Source of the DNA: Fredinandcohnia quinoae
Lineage (GTDB): Bacteria > Bacillota > Bacilli > Bacillales > Bacillaceae_L
Direction of reading: 5' to 3'
Assembly (NCBI RefSeq): GCF_022427965.1
Contig: NZ_JAKTTI010000020.1
Coordinates: 1-64,000 of the forward strand
DNA: 64,000 nucleotides
The position numbers were made by a program, and so were the translations under genes. The notes under the pieces were generated by a model that saw only the letters and a list, made by a program, of their open reading frames with translations, did not search any database and had not been told where the DNA came from. Shown in pieces: positions 47,884 through 55,260 of this stretch (its first letter is position 1; each line of letters starts with the position of its first letter).

Positions 47884-48240
47884 ATGTTCCAGTCTTTTCT
47901 GTGGGCCTTCATTGTTGGAGGTCTCATATGTGTAATTGGTCAAATTATGTTTGATGTATTTAAATTAACACCAGGGCATACGTTGAGCGCACTTGTTGTA
48001 GCTGGTGCCATTTTGGATGGATTGGGTTTATATGAACCATTAATTGCTTTTGCTGGTGCAGGTGCATCAATACCGATTACAAGTTTTGGAAATTCACTTG
48101 TGCATGGAGCACTAATAGAAGCTGACAAACATGGAATTATCGGAGTCTTAACTGGTATGTTTGAGGTAACAAGTTCTGGAATATCGGCGGCAATTATATT
48201 TGGATTTATCGGTGCTCTTTTATTTAAACCGAAAGGGTAG
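47884..48240 (+). CDS. spoVAE: Stage V sporulation protein AE (SpoVAEb, spoVA2mob type)
   Basis: 118 residues from ATG 47884, preceded by GGAGGTGAATAAG at the end of spoVAD. Four membrane helices; LIAFAGAGASIPITSFGNSL repeats the SpoVAC hallmark, so SpoVAC and SpoVAEb are homologous. The ORF extends upstream in frame but only within spoVAD. Confidence 0.92.
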   Translation: MFQSFLWAFIVGGLICVIGQIMFDVFKLTPGHTLSALVVAGAILDGLGLYEPLIAFAGAGASIPITSFGNSLVHGALIEADKHGIIGVLTGMFEVTSSGISAAIIFGFIGALLFKPKG

Positions 48241-48253
48241 GGAGGGATAGCTT

Positions 48254-48460
48254 TTGACTGTAGCATCTCAGGTTAAACAAACATTGGCAGGACTAAAAAG
48301 TATGCATGCAAGCTTTCAGTCTTTAGCATTATCCTCTAGTGATGAAAATGCACAGCGAACTTTTCATGAAGTGATGCTAGCAACGGAAGAGATCATCAGT
48401 GATATCAAGGGGAGAATTGGTAAATTAGAGATGGAAGAACCTCAATATAAGGGTTTCTAA
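48254..48460 (+). CDS. DUF1657 protein, sixth gene of the spoVA2mob-type operon
   Basis: 68 residues starting at TTG after GGAGGG. SQVKQTLAGLKSMHASFQSL matches the 45.6-kb protein, and both end in EEPQY plus a few residues. It is the second DUF1657 gene, in the position published for spoVA2mob. Confidence 0.88.
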   Translation: MTVASQVKQTLAGLKSMHASFQSLALSSSDENAQRTFHEVMLATEEIISDIKGRIGKLEMEEPQYKGF

Positions 48461-48485
48461 TTTTTGAGCAGTAGGGGTGAGAATA

Positions 48486-49346
48486 GTGCCAACTTGGCTT
48501 GAAGTTGCAATAAGATCTATATCAGTCATAATCGGAGTATTTCTTATTATGAAATTAATTGGTAAAAAACAGATTGCAACCCTCTCTTTTTTTGAATATA
48601 TTGTAGGAATTACGGTCGGCAGCCTTGCTGCAGATGTATCTATGGATATAGAACTAAATTTACAATCAGGTATTACTAGTTTATTGATTTGGTTATTGGT
48701 TCCTGCAATGGTATCATTAGTAGCATTAAAAAATAAAACAATTCGGGATCTTACTGAGGGAAAATCAACGGTTGTGATTAAGAATGGGAAGATAATGGAG
48801 GATAATCTTAAAAAGGAAAAGTACTCTGCTGATGATTTATTAGAGCAATTAAGAAAAAAGTCTGTCTTTCAGGTTGCTGATGTTGAATTTGCAACTTTGG
48901 AACCTTCTGGGAGTATAGACGTATTACTGAAAAGAGAAAAACAGCCATTAACAGTAGGAGACATCTTTCAAAATCCACCTTCTATTAAAGAACCACAAAC
49001 TGTCATAATGGACGGGAATATCTTAGATGAACCATTGGCAACTGCACGTTTGAATCGTGGCTGGTTAAAGGAAGAATTAGATAAGATGGGTGTAACCATT
49101 GAAAATGTATTTTTAGCTCAAGTAGACAGTTATGGCCAATTAACCGTAGACCTATACGACGATAAAATCCAAGTTCCACCTCCAGCGACAAAACAACTCC
49201 TACTTGCTTCGATTAAAAAATGTCAAGCTGACTTAGAGTTATATGCATTGGAAACAGAATCCCAATCAGCCAAAGTTATGTATACAAAAAATGCCCAAAA
49301 ACTAAAAATGATTGAGGATAAAGTGACATTGCTCCTCAAAAACTAA
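48486..49346 (+). CDS. DUF421 (YetF-like) membrane protein with C-terminal DUF1657-like domain
   Basis: About 286 residues from GTG 48486 (AGGGGTGA ribosome site; GTG 48477 is an alternative). Three N-terminal helices (about 5-85) precede the DUF421/YetF cytoplasmic domain (about 85-215, VVIKNGKIMEDNLKKEKY). The last 60 residues (LLASIKKCQADLELYALETE) align with the two DUF1657 proteins of this operon. This exact fusion is the seventh gene of spoVA2mob. A terminator follows. Confidence 0.88.
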   Translation: MPTWLEVAIRSISVIIGVFLIMKLIGKKQIATLSFFEYIVGITVGSLAADVSMDIELNLQSGITSLLIWLLVPAMVSLVALKNKTIRDLTEGKSTVVIKNGKIMEDNLKKEKYSADDLLEQLRKKSVFQVADVEFATLEPSGSIDVLLKREKQPLTVGDIFQNPPSIKEPQTVIMDGNILDEPLATARLNRGWLKEELDKMGVTIENVFLAQVDSYGQLTVDLYDDKIQVPPPATKQLLLASIKKCQADLELYALETESQSAKVMYTKNAQKLKMIEDKVTLLLKN

Positions 49347-49371
49347 CAGGCTCATAAAAGCCTGTTTTTTC
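49345..49371 (+). terminator. Terminator of the spoVA2mob-type operon
   Basis: AACAGGCT pairs with AGCCTGTT, followed by T6. Confidence 0.88.
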
Positions 49372-49417
49372 ATATCATATAGCGTTAGGCACCTTGAATA
49401 ATGAGAGGTGATTATTA

Positions 49418-49657
49418 TTGAGTAAATTTGATCAGGAGATGGATCGTTTTGTTACAGATTACTTTAAGGAACATGAAAATGAAAAAGCTAAGATTCAAAA
49501 GTGGGGAAATGAGACTGAAAAGGAATTAACTAATCTTGATTTGAACAGCATTCGTTTTGAAAGGGAAATTGAAAAAAGGTTTAATCAACTTGGAAAATGG
49601 TTAGAAAATAAACGAATTGAAATAGAAGGGAAATTTGGAGAGTCAAAATCAAAATAA
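49418..49657 (+). CDS. Small charged helical protein, unknown
   Basis: 79 residues starting at TTG after GAGAGGTG. Almost entirely charged and helical ([40 protein letters not shown]), with no Cys and no membrane segment. Lies between the spoVA operon and yjcZ; probably a sporulation gene by location only. Confidence 0.55.
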   Translation: MSKFDQEMDRFVTDYFKEHENEKAKIQKWGNETEKELTNLDLNSIRFEREIEKRFNQLGKWLENKRIEIEGKFGESKSK

Positions 49658-49708
49658 AAATTCCGCATATGCCCTGTTCAGTAGTCCTCACAAAACTTGA
49701 CCTTTCAA

Positions 49709-49717
49709 CATATTTTA
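49709..49717 (+). promoter_or_regulatory. Sigma-K-like promoter of yjcZ
   Basis: CATATTTTA, with AC about 17 bp upstream (near 49690), 33 bp before the yjcZ start. Confidence 0.5.
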
Positions 49718-49749
49718 TAAGTGTACATTCAAAAGGGGAGGTGCTAAAT

Positions 49750-49890
49750 ATGGGCTTCGGATATGGTGGTTGTGGCTACGGTGGATACGGTAGCGGCGGC
49801 GGTTATGGCTATGGCGGCGGATCTACTTTCGTGTTAATCGTCGTATTATTTATCTTATTAATTATTGTCGGTGCTTCTTTCTACAACTAA
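49750..49890 (+). CDS. yjcZ: YjcZ-family sporulation protein
   Basis: 46 residues from ATG 49750, preceded by GGGGAGGTG. A Gly/Tyr-rich N-terminus ([16 protein letters not shown]) is followed by one membrane helix (about 27-44). This is the YjcZ/YhzE small sporulation protein pattern, near spoVIF as in B. subtilis. A sigma-K-like box precedes it. Confidence 0.85.
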   Translation: MGFGYGGCGYGGYGSGGGYGYGGGSTFVLIVVLFILLIIVGASFYN

Positions 49891-49915
49891 TCTCAAACTC
49901 TCTCTAATGTATTCA

Positions 49916-49950
49916 GGTACGAGTCAGTCGGCTCGTACTTTGATTTTTTT
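49916..49950 (+). terminator. Terminator after yjcZ
   Basis: GTACGAG pairs with CTCGTAC around a 10-base loop (TCAGTCGG region), followed by a T-rich run. Confidence 0.82.
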
Positions 49951-49963
49951 GAATTGAGAGCAT

Positions 49964-49992
49964 CACAACTTGCTAATATGATTCATAGAATA
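49964..49992 (+). promoter_or_regulatory. Sigma-K-like promoter of spoVIF
   Basis: AC, about 17 bp, then CATAGAATA (49984-49992), 26 bp before the start codon. B. subtilis spoVIF is sigma-K dependent by my recollection. Confidence 0.5.
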
Positions 49993-50017
49993 TTAGACAA
50001 TGTAAGGAGGCTTTGAA

Positions 50018-50272
50018 ATGGATAATCATTTATTTAAAAATATTGAAAAGAAAACAGGCGTGAATATGCAGGATGTATTTCAGCTTGCAAACTCTGTGCA
50101 GAATGCAAATTTCAAAGACGAAAAGACAGTAAGATCCATTATTCAACGAGTATCACAAATTGCTAATAAGCCAGTTTCGAAACAGCTAGAGGATAAAATT
50201 GTAAGTAGCATTGTAAATGGAAATGAAAAGATGGATTTCGGAACGATTTCAAAAATGATCAATAAAAAGTAA
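50018..50272 (+). CDS. spoVIF: Stage VI sporulation protein F
   Basis: 84 residues, ATG after AAGGAGG. KNIEKKTGVNMQDVFQLANS and QRVSQIANKPVSKQLEDKIV match SpoVIF (YjcC) of B. subtilis, which is required for spore coat assembly through GerE-dependent genes. Soluble, mostly helical, acting in the mother cell. Confidence 0.93.
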   Translation: MDNHLFKNIEKKTGVNMQDVFQLANSVQNANFKDEKTVRSIIQRVSQIANKPVSKQLEDKIVSSIVNGNEKMDFGTISKMINKK

Positions 50273-50279
50273 TGAAACT

Positions 50280-50309
50280 GGTCTGGCGCAAAAGTCAGAC
50301 CTTTTTTAC
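50280..50309 (+). terminator. Terminator after spoVIF
   Basis: GGTCTG pairs with CAGACC around GCGCAAAAGT, followed by T6. Confidence 0.82.
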
Positions 50310-50406
50310 TGTTAGTTTCCGTCGGTATACTACAAAAATAGTTATATATCACTAGTTTCTAAATATAAGAAATCGGGTATAGGATAGAAGAAGGGAGGAA
50401 TATGAG

Positions 50407-50652
50407 ATGGGATACATATTGCCAATAAATAATGAACAATCTGTTCAATATGTAAATCGAACAACTCCATATCAAAGTAAATATATTGAATTACATCAAA
50501 TTAACAAACTAAGATTAAAAACTCAATCAAGTCAACAACAAACAAATCCCTTAATCACTAGCCAAGCACAAACAAAGAAACAAGAAATAATCTTTGAAAA
50601 AATTCATGCTGAACTTACAGGTAAAGGTCTCCTTTTTAACGAAAGAATATAA
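50407..50652 (+). CDS. Small Gln/Asn/Thr-rich protein, unknown
   Basis: 81 residues, ATG after GGGAGGAATATGAG. Polar and Gln-rich middle (KTQSSQQQTNPLITSQAQTK) with a more ordered C-terminus (IIFEKIHAELTGKGLLFNER). No membrane segment. Not recognised; it lies just after spoVIF and is convergent with yjcF. Confidence 0.6.
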   Translation: MGYILPINNEQSVQYVNRTTPYQSKYIELHQINKLRLKTQSSQQQTNPLITSQAQTKKQEIIFEKIHAELTGKGLLFNERI

Positions 50653-50653
50653 A

Positions 50654-50684
50654 ACAACCACGTTGCAAATAACGTGGTTGTTTC
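50654..50684. terminator. Bidirectional terminator before yjcF end
   Basis: AAACAACCACGTT pairs with AACGTGGTTGTTT. Confidence 0.9.
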
Positions 50685-50686
50685 AA

Positions 50687-51112
50687 TCATATTCCTTTTT
50701 CCATTGTCACATGAGGTATGCCTGCATCAAGAAAGACATCAGGGGATGCAGTTTCATATCCCAGCTTCTTATAAAAATTTTCCGCATGTGTTTGTGCATG
50801 TAGCTTTAAAGTAGAAATACCTTTCTCCTTCGCAAACTCTTCAATTTTGTTCATTATAATTTTACCGGCACCTTTACTCCGATGAGTGGAAAGTACACAA
50901 ATTCTTTCAACCTTTCCAATATCATCAATTACTCGAAAGCGTCCAGCGCCTACTGGTTTTTCCTCGTCATATAGAACAAAATGTGTTGCATCATCTTCAA
51001 ATTGATCGATTTCTTCTTCTAATGGAACATTTTGCTCATCTACAAAAACAATTTTTCTTACATGGAAAGCGTCTTGCCGTTCTTTTTCTATTGTAACTAT
51101 TCTAGTATTCAT
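50687..51112 (-). CDS. yjcF: GNAT-family acetyltransferase YjcF
   Basis: 141 residues. ElaA/GNAT-type protein: VRKIVFVDEQNVPLEEEIDQ near the N-terminus and the acetyl-CoA loop RSKGAGKIIMNKI at about 78-90. It lies eight bases downstream of yjcG on the same strand, the conserved yjcF-yjcG-yjcH order. Acceptor unknown. Confidence 0.88.
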   Translation of the reverse strand: MNTRIVTIEKERQDAFHVRKIVFVDEQNVPLEEEIDQFEDDATHFVLYDEEKPVGAGRFRVIDDIGKVERICVLSTHRSKGAGKIIMNKIEEFAKEKGISTLKLHAQTHAENFYKKLGYETASPDVFLDAGIPHVTMEKGI

Positions 51113-51119
51113 ATAAGGA

Positions 51120-51635
51120 TTAGCTTTCCTTTCCTAAAAGGAATGTTTCATATACAGTCCACATGCCATTTTCAAGTTGGTATAGAAGATGGAAGCGATC
51201 AATTTCTTCCTCATGTTTAACTTTATGCATTCTCAACTGGCCGAGTACATCGGAATGTTCATCATCAGAAAGCCTCTGACCGATTGTAATATGTGGCACG
51301 AAGGAATACTCAGATTCTTGTGAAAAAAATCCAGAGTGAAGAGACTCATGCAAATTAGATAACTGTTCATTTGGCTCTACTTTCAAATAAATTACATTAT
51401 TAACTGGGTAAAATGAACTTACCTTTGTTATTTTTAAAGGGAACGGATTGGCTTGATCTGAAATTGCATCCAATTGCTTTGCAATATCTTTAATCTCTGA
51501 ATCTGATGCTTCAAATGAATTTTTTAGTGTTAAATGTGGCGGAATTAAAGCATAGTGTGGGTCATACCGTTTACGATATGAATTCACAAGATCTTGAAGC
51601 TTTTTGGATGGGAAGAGTGCAATACCATATTTCAT
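51120..51635 (-). CDS. yjcG: 2H phosphoesterase / 2'-5' RNA ligase-like protein YjcG
   Basis: 171 residues with the two HxT/S motifs of the 2H family: PPHLTLK (about 33-39) and VPHITIG (about 112-118). ATG after GGAGG. B. subtilis YjcG has a known structure of this fold; the physiological substrate is unclear. Confidence 0.9.
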   Translation of the reverse strand: MKYGIALFPSKKLQDLVNSYRKRYDPHYALIPPHLTLKNSFEASDSEIKDIAKQLDAISDQANPFPLKITKVSSFYPVNNVIYLKVEPNEQLSNLHESLHSGFFSQESEYSFVPHITIGQRLSDDEHSDVLGQLRMHKVKHEEEIDRFHLLYQLENGMWTVYETFLLGKES

Positions 51636-51773
51636 TTTTTTTAGCCTCCTTAAATAGTAGGTATGTACATTTAAAAATACGAAAAATAGTAATTCTATTA
51701 TAACAAATTTCTTTTCTAGATTATATATGAATACAAGAATTAATTCATATAAAATGGAAATTGGTGTAACAAT

Positions 51774-52511
51774 TTATTCATTTTTCAACATCATCACAAG
51801 TGCTCTCGGTATATCAGGTTGCCAGTATGTCCATTTATGATCACCATCAAACTCATCATAAAAATATGTAAAACCTTTTTTGATGATGCTTTTATTCATT
51901 TCTCGATTTGGTTTAATGAAGTTTTCAATATTTCCATTTGTAGTATCGACTTCAGTTTCATCTTTACCGATTACATGATAGAGCTCTATTAAATGTGGCT
52001 CCTGAAATGACTCGATTTTTTTTAGTATATATTCATTTACATACGGTGACTGCATAATTACCTTCCCAAAAGTATGAGGATATTCAAGACCAGCAAGGAG
52101 TGAGACAGTTGCACCTAAGGAATCTCCTATTAAAACACGTCCTAAGCCCATTTGATACGTAGGGAATTTCTGATCTAAAAAAGGAACAAGCTCTTCCCCT
52201 AAAAAACGGATATATTCTTGATGCTTATCACCATCGGGATGATATTTATTCCAACGATCAATTTTGTTCGCATAAGGGATTCCAACTATAATCGTATTCT
52301 CAATTTCATGATTATGTAAAAGCTGATCTGCAGTACGTGCGATCCTCCCTAAATTAAAATAATCACGTCCATCTTGTGTAATCAAAATATGATATTTATA
52401 CAATGGAGAATACGCAACTGGATAGTATATGATCAATTCAACATCTTCTTTCAACGTCTTACTATGTATAGTCATTTCCCTAACAGTACCTTTATTACTC
52501 ATCGATGTCAT
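51774..52511 (-). CDS. yjcH: Esterase-family alpha/beta hydrolase YjcH
   Basis: 245 residues, ATG after GGAGGTTTA. Esterase D/enterochelin-esterase-like fold with the nucleophile elbow GDSLGATVSL (about 129-138) and a C-terminal DGDHKWTYW His. It heads the yjcHGF group on the minus strand. Substrate unknown. Confidence 0.86.
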   Translation of the reverse strand: MTSMSNKGTVREMTIHSKTLKEDVELIIYYPVAYSPLYKYHILITQDGRDYFNLGRIARTADQLLHNHEIENTIIVGIPYANKIDRWNKYHPDGDKHQEYIRFLGEELVPFLDQKFPTYQMGLGRVLIGDSLGATVSLLAGLEYPHTFGKVIMQSPYVNEYILKKIESFQEPHLIELYHVIGKDETEVDTTNGNIENFIKPNREMNKSIIKKGFTYFYDEFDGDHKWTYWQPDIPRALVMMLKNE

Positions 52512-52716
52512 TAAACCTCCATATTCTTTTGATAATTACCTAAAAAAGTTCTTCATTATTATAACGTATTTTTAGAAAAAAACAGAAGAACGATTCCCAT
52601 TATTTGTTGACTCAATTTTTTTAAAAAAGGCGTTTCACTGAATAAGTTGTCCAATCGTAATCTAGTTACATCGAATATGTTGATTGTATAATAATGAGAA
52701 AGGAGTGAGTCTATCA

Positions 52717-53094
52717 ATGCCACCACGCCATAAAAAACACAAACCTCATAATCATAATCAAGCAAAAGATGGGCTTATAATTACGATTAATATTGATTGC
52801 AACATCAATATTGAGAATAATGAGATTCAAATAGAACAAAGAGCAGAAGGTGGCGGACAAATCAATAGAAATGTTGGAATGAACGCCAATCAAGGAGGAC
52901 AAAACGCTAGAAATAATAGTAGTACCTCAAATAATCAATCTAAATTTGCTAATGGTAATGGTAGAAGTGGAATTGCCGGCAATGACAATGATGAAGCAGG
53001 TGGGCAGCAGGGGATTAAGGTAAGGGACAGTGCAGTGATAGACAGTATAATACAATCAATATCAGACCATGTCGAAATTTCTGAAGATGTTTAA
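52717..53094 (+). CDS. Low-complexity Asn/Gly/Gln-rich protein, possible spore protein
   Basis: 125 residues from ATG 52717 (AAAGGAGTGAG ribosome site; TTG 52684 in frame). A His/Lys-rich start (MPPRHKKHKPHNHNQ) is followed by INIDCNINIENNEIQIEQRA and a long Asn/Gly/Ser-rich stretch, with a helical acidic end (DSIIQSISDHVEISEDV). No family recognised; composition resembles coat or spore-surface proteins. Confidence 0.55.
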   Translation: MPPRHKKHKPHNHNQAKDGLIITINIDCNINIENNEIQIEQRAEGGGQINRNVGMNANQGGQNARNNSSTSNNQSKFANGNGRSGIAGNDNDEAGGQQGIKVRDSAVIDSIIQSISDHVEISEDV

Positions 53095-53098
53095 ACAA

Positions 53099-53133
53099 CA
53101 AAACGACAGAGTAAGAAAATCTCTGTCGTTTTA
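53099..53133. terminator. Bidirectional terminator before the symporter gene end
   Basis: AAAACGACAGAG pairs with CTCTGTCGTTTT. Confidence 0.92.
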
Positions 53134-53137
53134 CTAT

Positions 53138-54367
53138 TTATGCAGTTTTAGTAACATCCATATGTTTCTTTTCCGTTTCGGCAACATATACTGCACATGC
53201 TGCGTCTCCTGTGATGTTAACAGCAGTTCGAGTCATATCTAGTAAGCGGTCGATACCAATAATTAATCCAATACCTGCAACCGGTAAGCCTACAGAGTCT
53301 AATACCATCGCAAGCATGATTAATCCAACACCAGGTACTCCGGCAGTACCGACACTTGCAAGAACAGCCGTTAAAATAACCATTAAAATCTGAGTTATTG
53401 ATAAATCGACACCCCATGCCTGTGCAATAAAGATGGTCGCTACTCCTTGCATAATCGCGGTTCCATCCATATTAATTGTTGCACCAAGGGGCTGAACAAA
53501 GCTACTAATTGGTTCTGGTACTTTTAAGTTCTTTTGTGCGGTTTCCATTGATACTGGTAGGGTTGCATTACTACTTGATGTACTGAACGCAACTGTCATG
53601 GCTGGGAAAAATCCTTTGAAAAATTCAATTGGACTGCGTTTTACCAATGCAACAGTTCCTCCATATGTTACAGCAGCATGTATGAATAGCGCAGCTACTA
53701 CGACTAGGAAATATGCAGCCATTGCTTTTATCGCATCGTATCCTTGACTACCAATTGCGGTTGCAATTAATCCGAATGTACCATATGGTGCGACCTTCAT
53801 CACAAGGTTAACAAGGTACATCATAATGTCATTTGCTTGTTCGAATAAATTTAAAATTCCCTTTGTCTTATTCCCTAAAATGGTTAGTGCAAAGCCAATA
53901 AAGACTGAAAATGCAATGATTTGAAGCATATTCCCTTCAGTCATGGCAGCAACAGGATTAGTCGGAATAATGTTTAATAATGTTTCAACAACTGGTGGTG
54001 CTTCAGTCGTACCTTCATATTTTACACCTTCCGTATCAAAGCCGCCTCCAGAACCAGGTTGGACAATGAACGCTAAGCTTATTCCAATAATAATTGCGAT
54101 AGTTGTAGTTAATAAAAAGTAAACAATTGTTTTTGCACCAATTCTTCCTAACTTCTTAGGGTCACCAAGACCAGCAACTCCTAGGGTAATGGAAAAGAAA
54201 ACAATTGGAACAACTAGCATTTTGATAAGATTTAAGAAAATTTGTCCTAGTGGTACGAATAGCCATTTGTTAATGTGTGTGAAAAATTCAGGTGCTGTAA
54301 GATTTAAAATAATTCCAACTACTGCCCCTAATAATAAAGCGTATAAGATTTTTTTGGTTAATGACAT
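53138..54367 (-). CDS. Dicarboxylate/amino acid:cation symporter (GltP/GltT type)
   Basis: 409-residue DAACS-family transporter for glutamate, aspartate or C4-dicarboxylates. Eight membrane segments; the first hairpin-loop region has the Ser-rich FSTSSSNATLPVS and the substrate motif GATINMDGTAIMQGVAT follows. Start ATG after GGGAGG. Upstream on the same strand are a structured repeat and a c-di-AMP riboswitch, which may control it. Confidence 0.92.
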   Translation of the reverse strand: MSLTKKILYALLLGAVVGIILNLTAPEFFTHINKWLFVPLGQIFLNLIKMLVVPIVFFSITLGVAGLGDPKKLGRIGAKTIVYFLLTTTIAIIIGISLAFIVQPGSGGGFDTEGVKYEGTTEAPPVVETLLNIIPTNPVAAMTEGNMLQIIAFSVFIGFALTILGNKTKGILNLFEQANDIMMYLVNLVMKVAPYGTFGLIATAIGSQGYDAIKAMAAYFLVVVAALFIHAAVTYGGTVALVKRSPIEFFKGFFPAMTVAFSTSSSNATLPVSMETAQKNLKVPEPISSFVQPLGATINMDGTAIMQGVATIFIAQAWGVDLSITQILMVILTAVLASVGTAGVPGVGLIMLAMVLDSVGLPVAGIGLIIGIDRLLDMTRTAVNITGDAACAVYVAETEKKHMDVTKTA

Positions 54368-54429
54368 AAGTAACCTCCCATATTATTTTTTTTTTAGATG
54401 TGGTGTCAGCAAAAGGGAAGGAGTGAACT

Positions 54430-54625
54430 AACCTGATAAAGTTATAACTTTATTCAGCAGAAGTCTCCCACTTCTATAAGTGGTGAGATGAATACAAATC
54501 AGTTTCCACTTCAGTGGGGGTTCAAACTCCGACTGAATAAAGTTAAAGCCTCCGGCGGATGCCTCAGATTTTTAAAGGAAGTTTTTCGAGCAAGCTCGAA
54601 AAAATCTGGGCGCAAATACGCCAAG
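54430..54625 (-). repeat. Structured repeat between riboswitch and symporter; possible IS200/IS605 end
   Basis: Inverted arms ACTTTATTCAG (about 54442) and CTGAATAAAGT (about 54532) enclose AAGTGGGAGACTTCTG (minus strand) hairpins; a perfect TTTTTCGAGC-AA-GCTCGAAAAA palindrome (about 54582-54604) and a GCGCCTTGGCGTA-type core follow. No ORF. The short hairpin followed by GGGAG resembles right ends of IS200/IS605 elements in Bacillus as I recall them, but no transposase is present. Confidence 0.5.
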
Positions 54626-54662
54626 GCGCATTTGATGATAGATGTAAACATTCTCGGAGAAT

Positions 54663-54691
54663 AAAAAAACCACGAGAAAGAAAGCTCGTGG
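54663..54691 (-). terminator. Terminator of the c-di-AMP riboswitch
   Basis: CCACGAG pairs with CTCGTGG around an 8-base loop; on the minus strand T7 follows. It lies just downstream of the aptamer, as an OFF-switch expression platform. Confidence 0.88.
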
Positions 54692-54712
54692 CTATTAGTT
54701 GAAAAAAAACGC

Positions 54713-54857
54713 AACTATGCTCTCTCCAGATGCTTACGAGGTTAGCTGTCGGATTCGGATGAAGAGTATATTCCTACCTTTATAATAAAGGATTCACCCC
54801 GAGTGCCCTTTTGCACAAAATGGTTCCCCCGTTTCCCAATTGGGAATTCAGCGAGTA
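54713..54857 (-). promoter_or_regulatory. c-di-AMP (ydaO/yuaA) riboswitch
   Basis: On the minus strand the conserved blocks appear in order: TCGCTGAATTCCC, AACGGGGGAACCA, GGGGTGAATCCTTTA, GGTAGGAATA, CCGAATCCGACAGCTAACC, TCGTAAGC and GGAGAG. These match the ydaO aptamer of B. subtilis kimA/ktrA as I know it. In the family, c-di-AMP binding promotes termination of genes for K+ or osmolyte uptake. The next gene on this strand is the symporter ending at 53138. Confidence 0.93.
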
Positions 54858-54869
54858 TTGAATTGTCCA

Positions 54870-55130
54870 TTGCTTACTAATATATATATCTTTTTTTACT
54901 GTTTATGTCAAGAATATTTATAATATTGGAAAGATAACAAAAATGAATATATAAATCTACTAAGGAATGACTAATGTTATTTTACTATAATATAATTCGA
55001 TTGGGAACTATTTTGCTTACAAACGAAACGTATAGATTAATAGTATAGATTTAGCTTTATTTTCCATCGATTTATTTTGACAAATGGTAGTAAATTTAAT
55101 ATAATTGGTCCATAGTACGATTTTAATAGT
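54870..55130. other. Intergenic region without recognised features
   Basis: AT-rich DNA between the riboswitch and the tRNA. It must hold the promoters of both, but I cannot place them with confidence. Confidence 0.5.
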
Positions 55131-55132
55131 AT

Positions 55133-55204
55133 GATCTGATAGTTCAGCGGGAGAACACCACCTTGACAGGGTGGGGGTCGGGGGTTCAAATCCCTCTCAG
55201 ATCA
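55133..55204 (+). tRNA. tRNA-Val (anticodon GAC)
   Basis: Acceptor stem GATCTGA/TCAGATC, U8, D-arm GTTC/GAAC, anticodon stem CCACC/GGTGG with loop TTGACAG (anticodon GAC, reads GUC), and T-arm with TTCAAAT loop. CCA is not encoded. B. subtilis also has a single tRNA-Val near the yjc genes. Confidence 0.95.
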
Positions 55205-55208
55205 TTGT

Positions 55209-55248
55209 AAAAACAGCACATTTCTTAAGGGATGTGCCGTTTTTTTTA
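55209..55248 (+). terminator. Terminator after tRNA-Val
   Basis: AACAGCACAT pairs with ATGTGCCGTT with one mismatch, then T7. Also close to the end of the ABC exporter gene on the other strand. Confidence 0.88.
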
Positions 55249-55260
55249 TATATACAATTT

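Noticed and set aside
54511-54714. 67-residue minus-strand ORF between symporter and riboswitch
   Set aside because: It covers the repeat hairpins and the riboswitch terminator and has no ribosome site.
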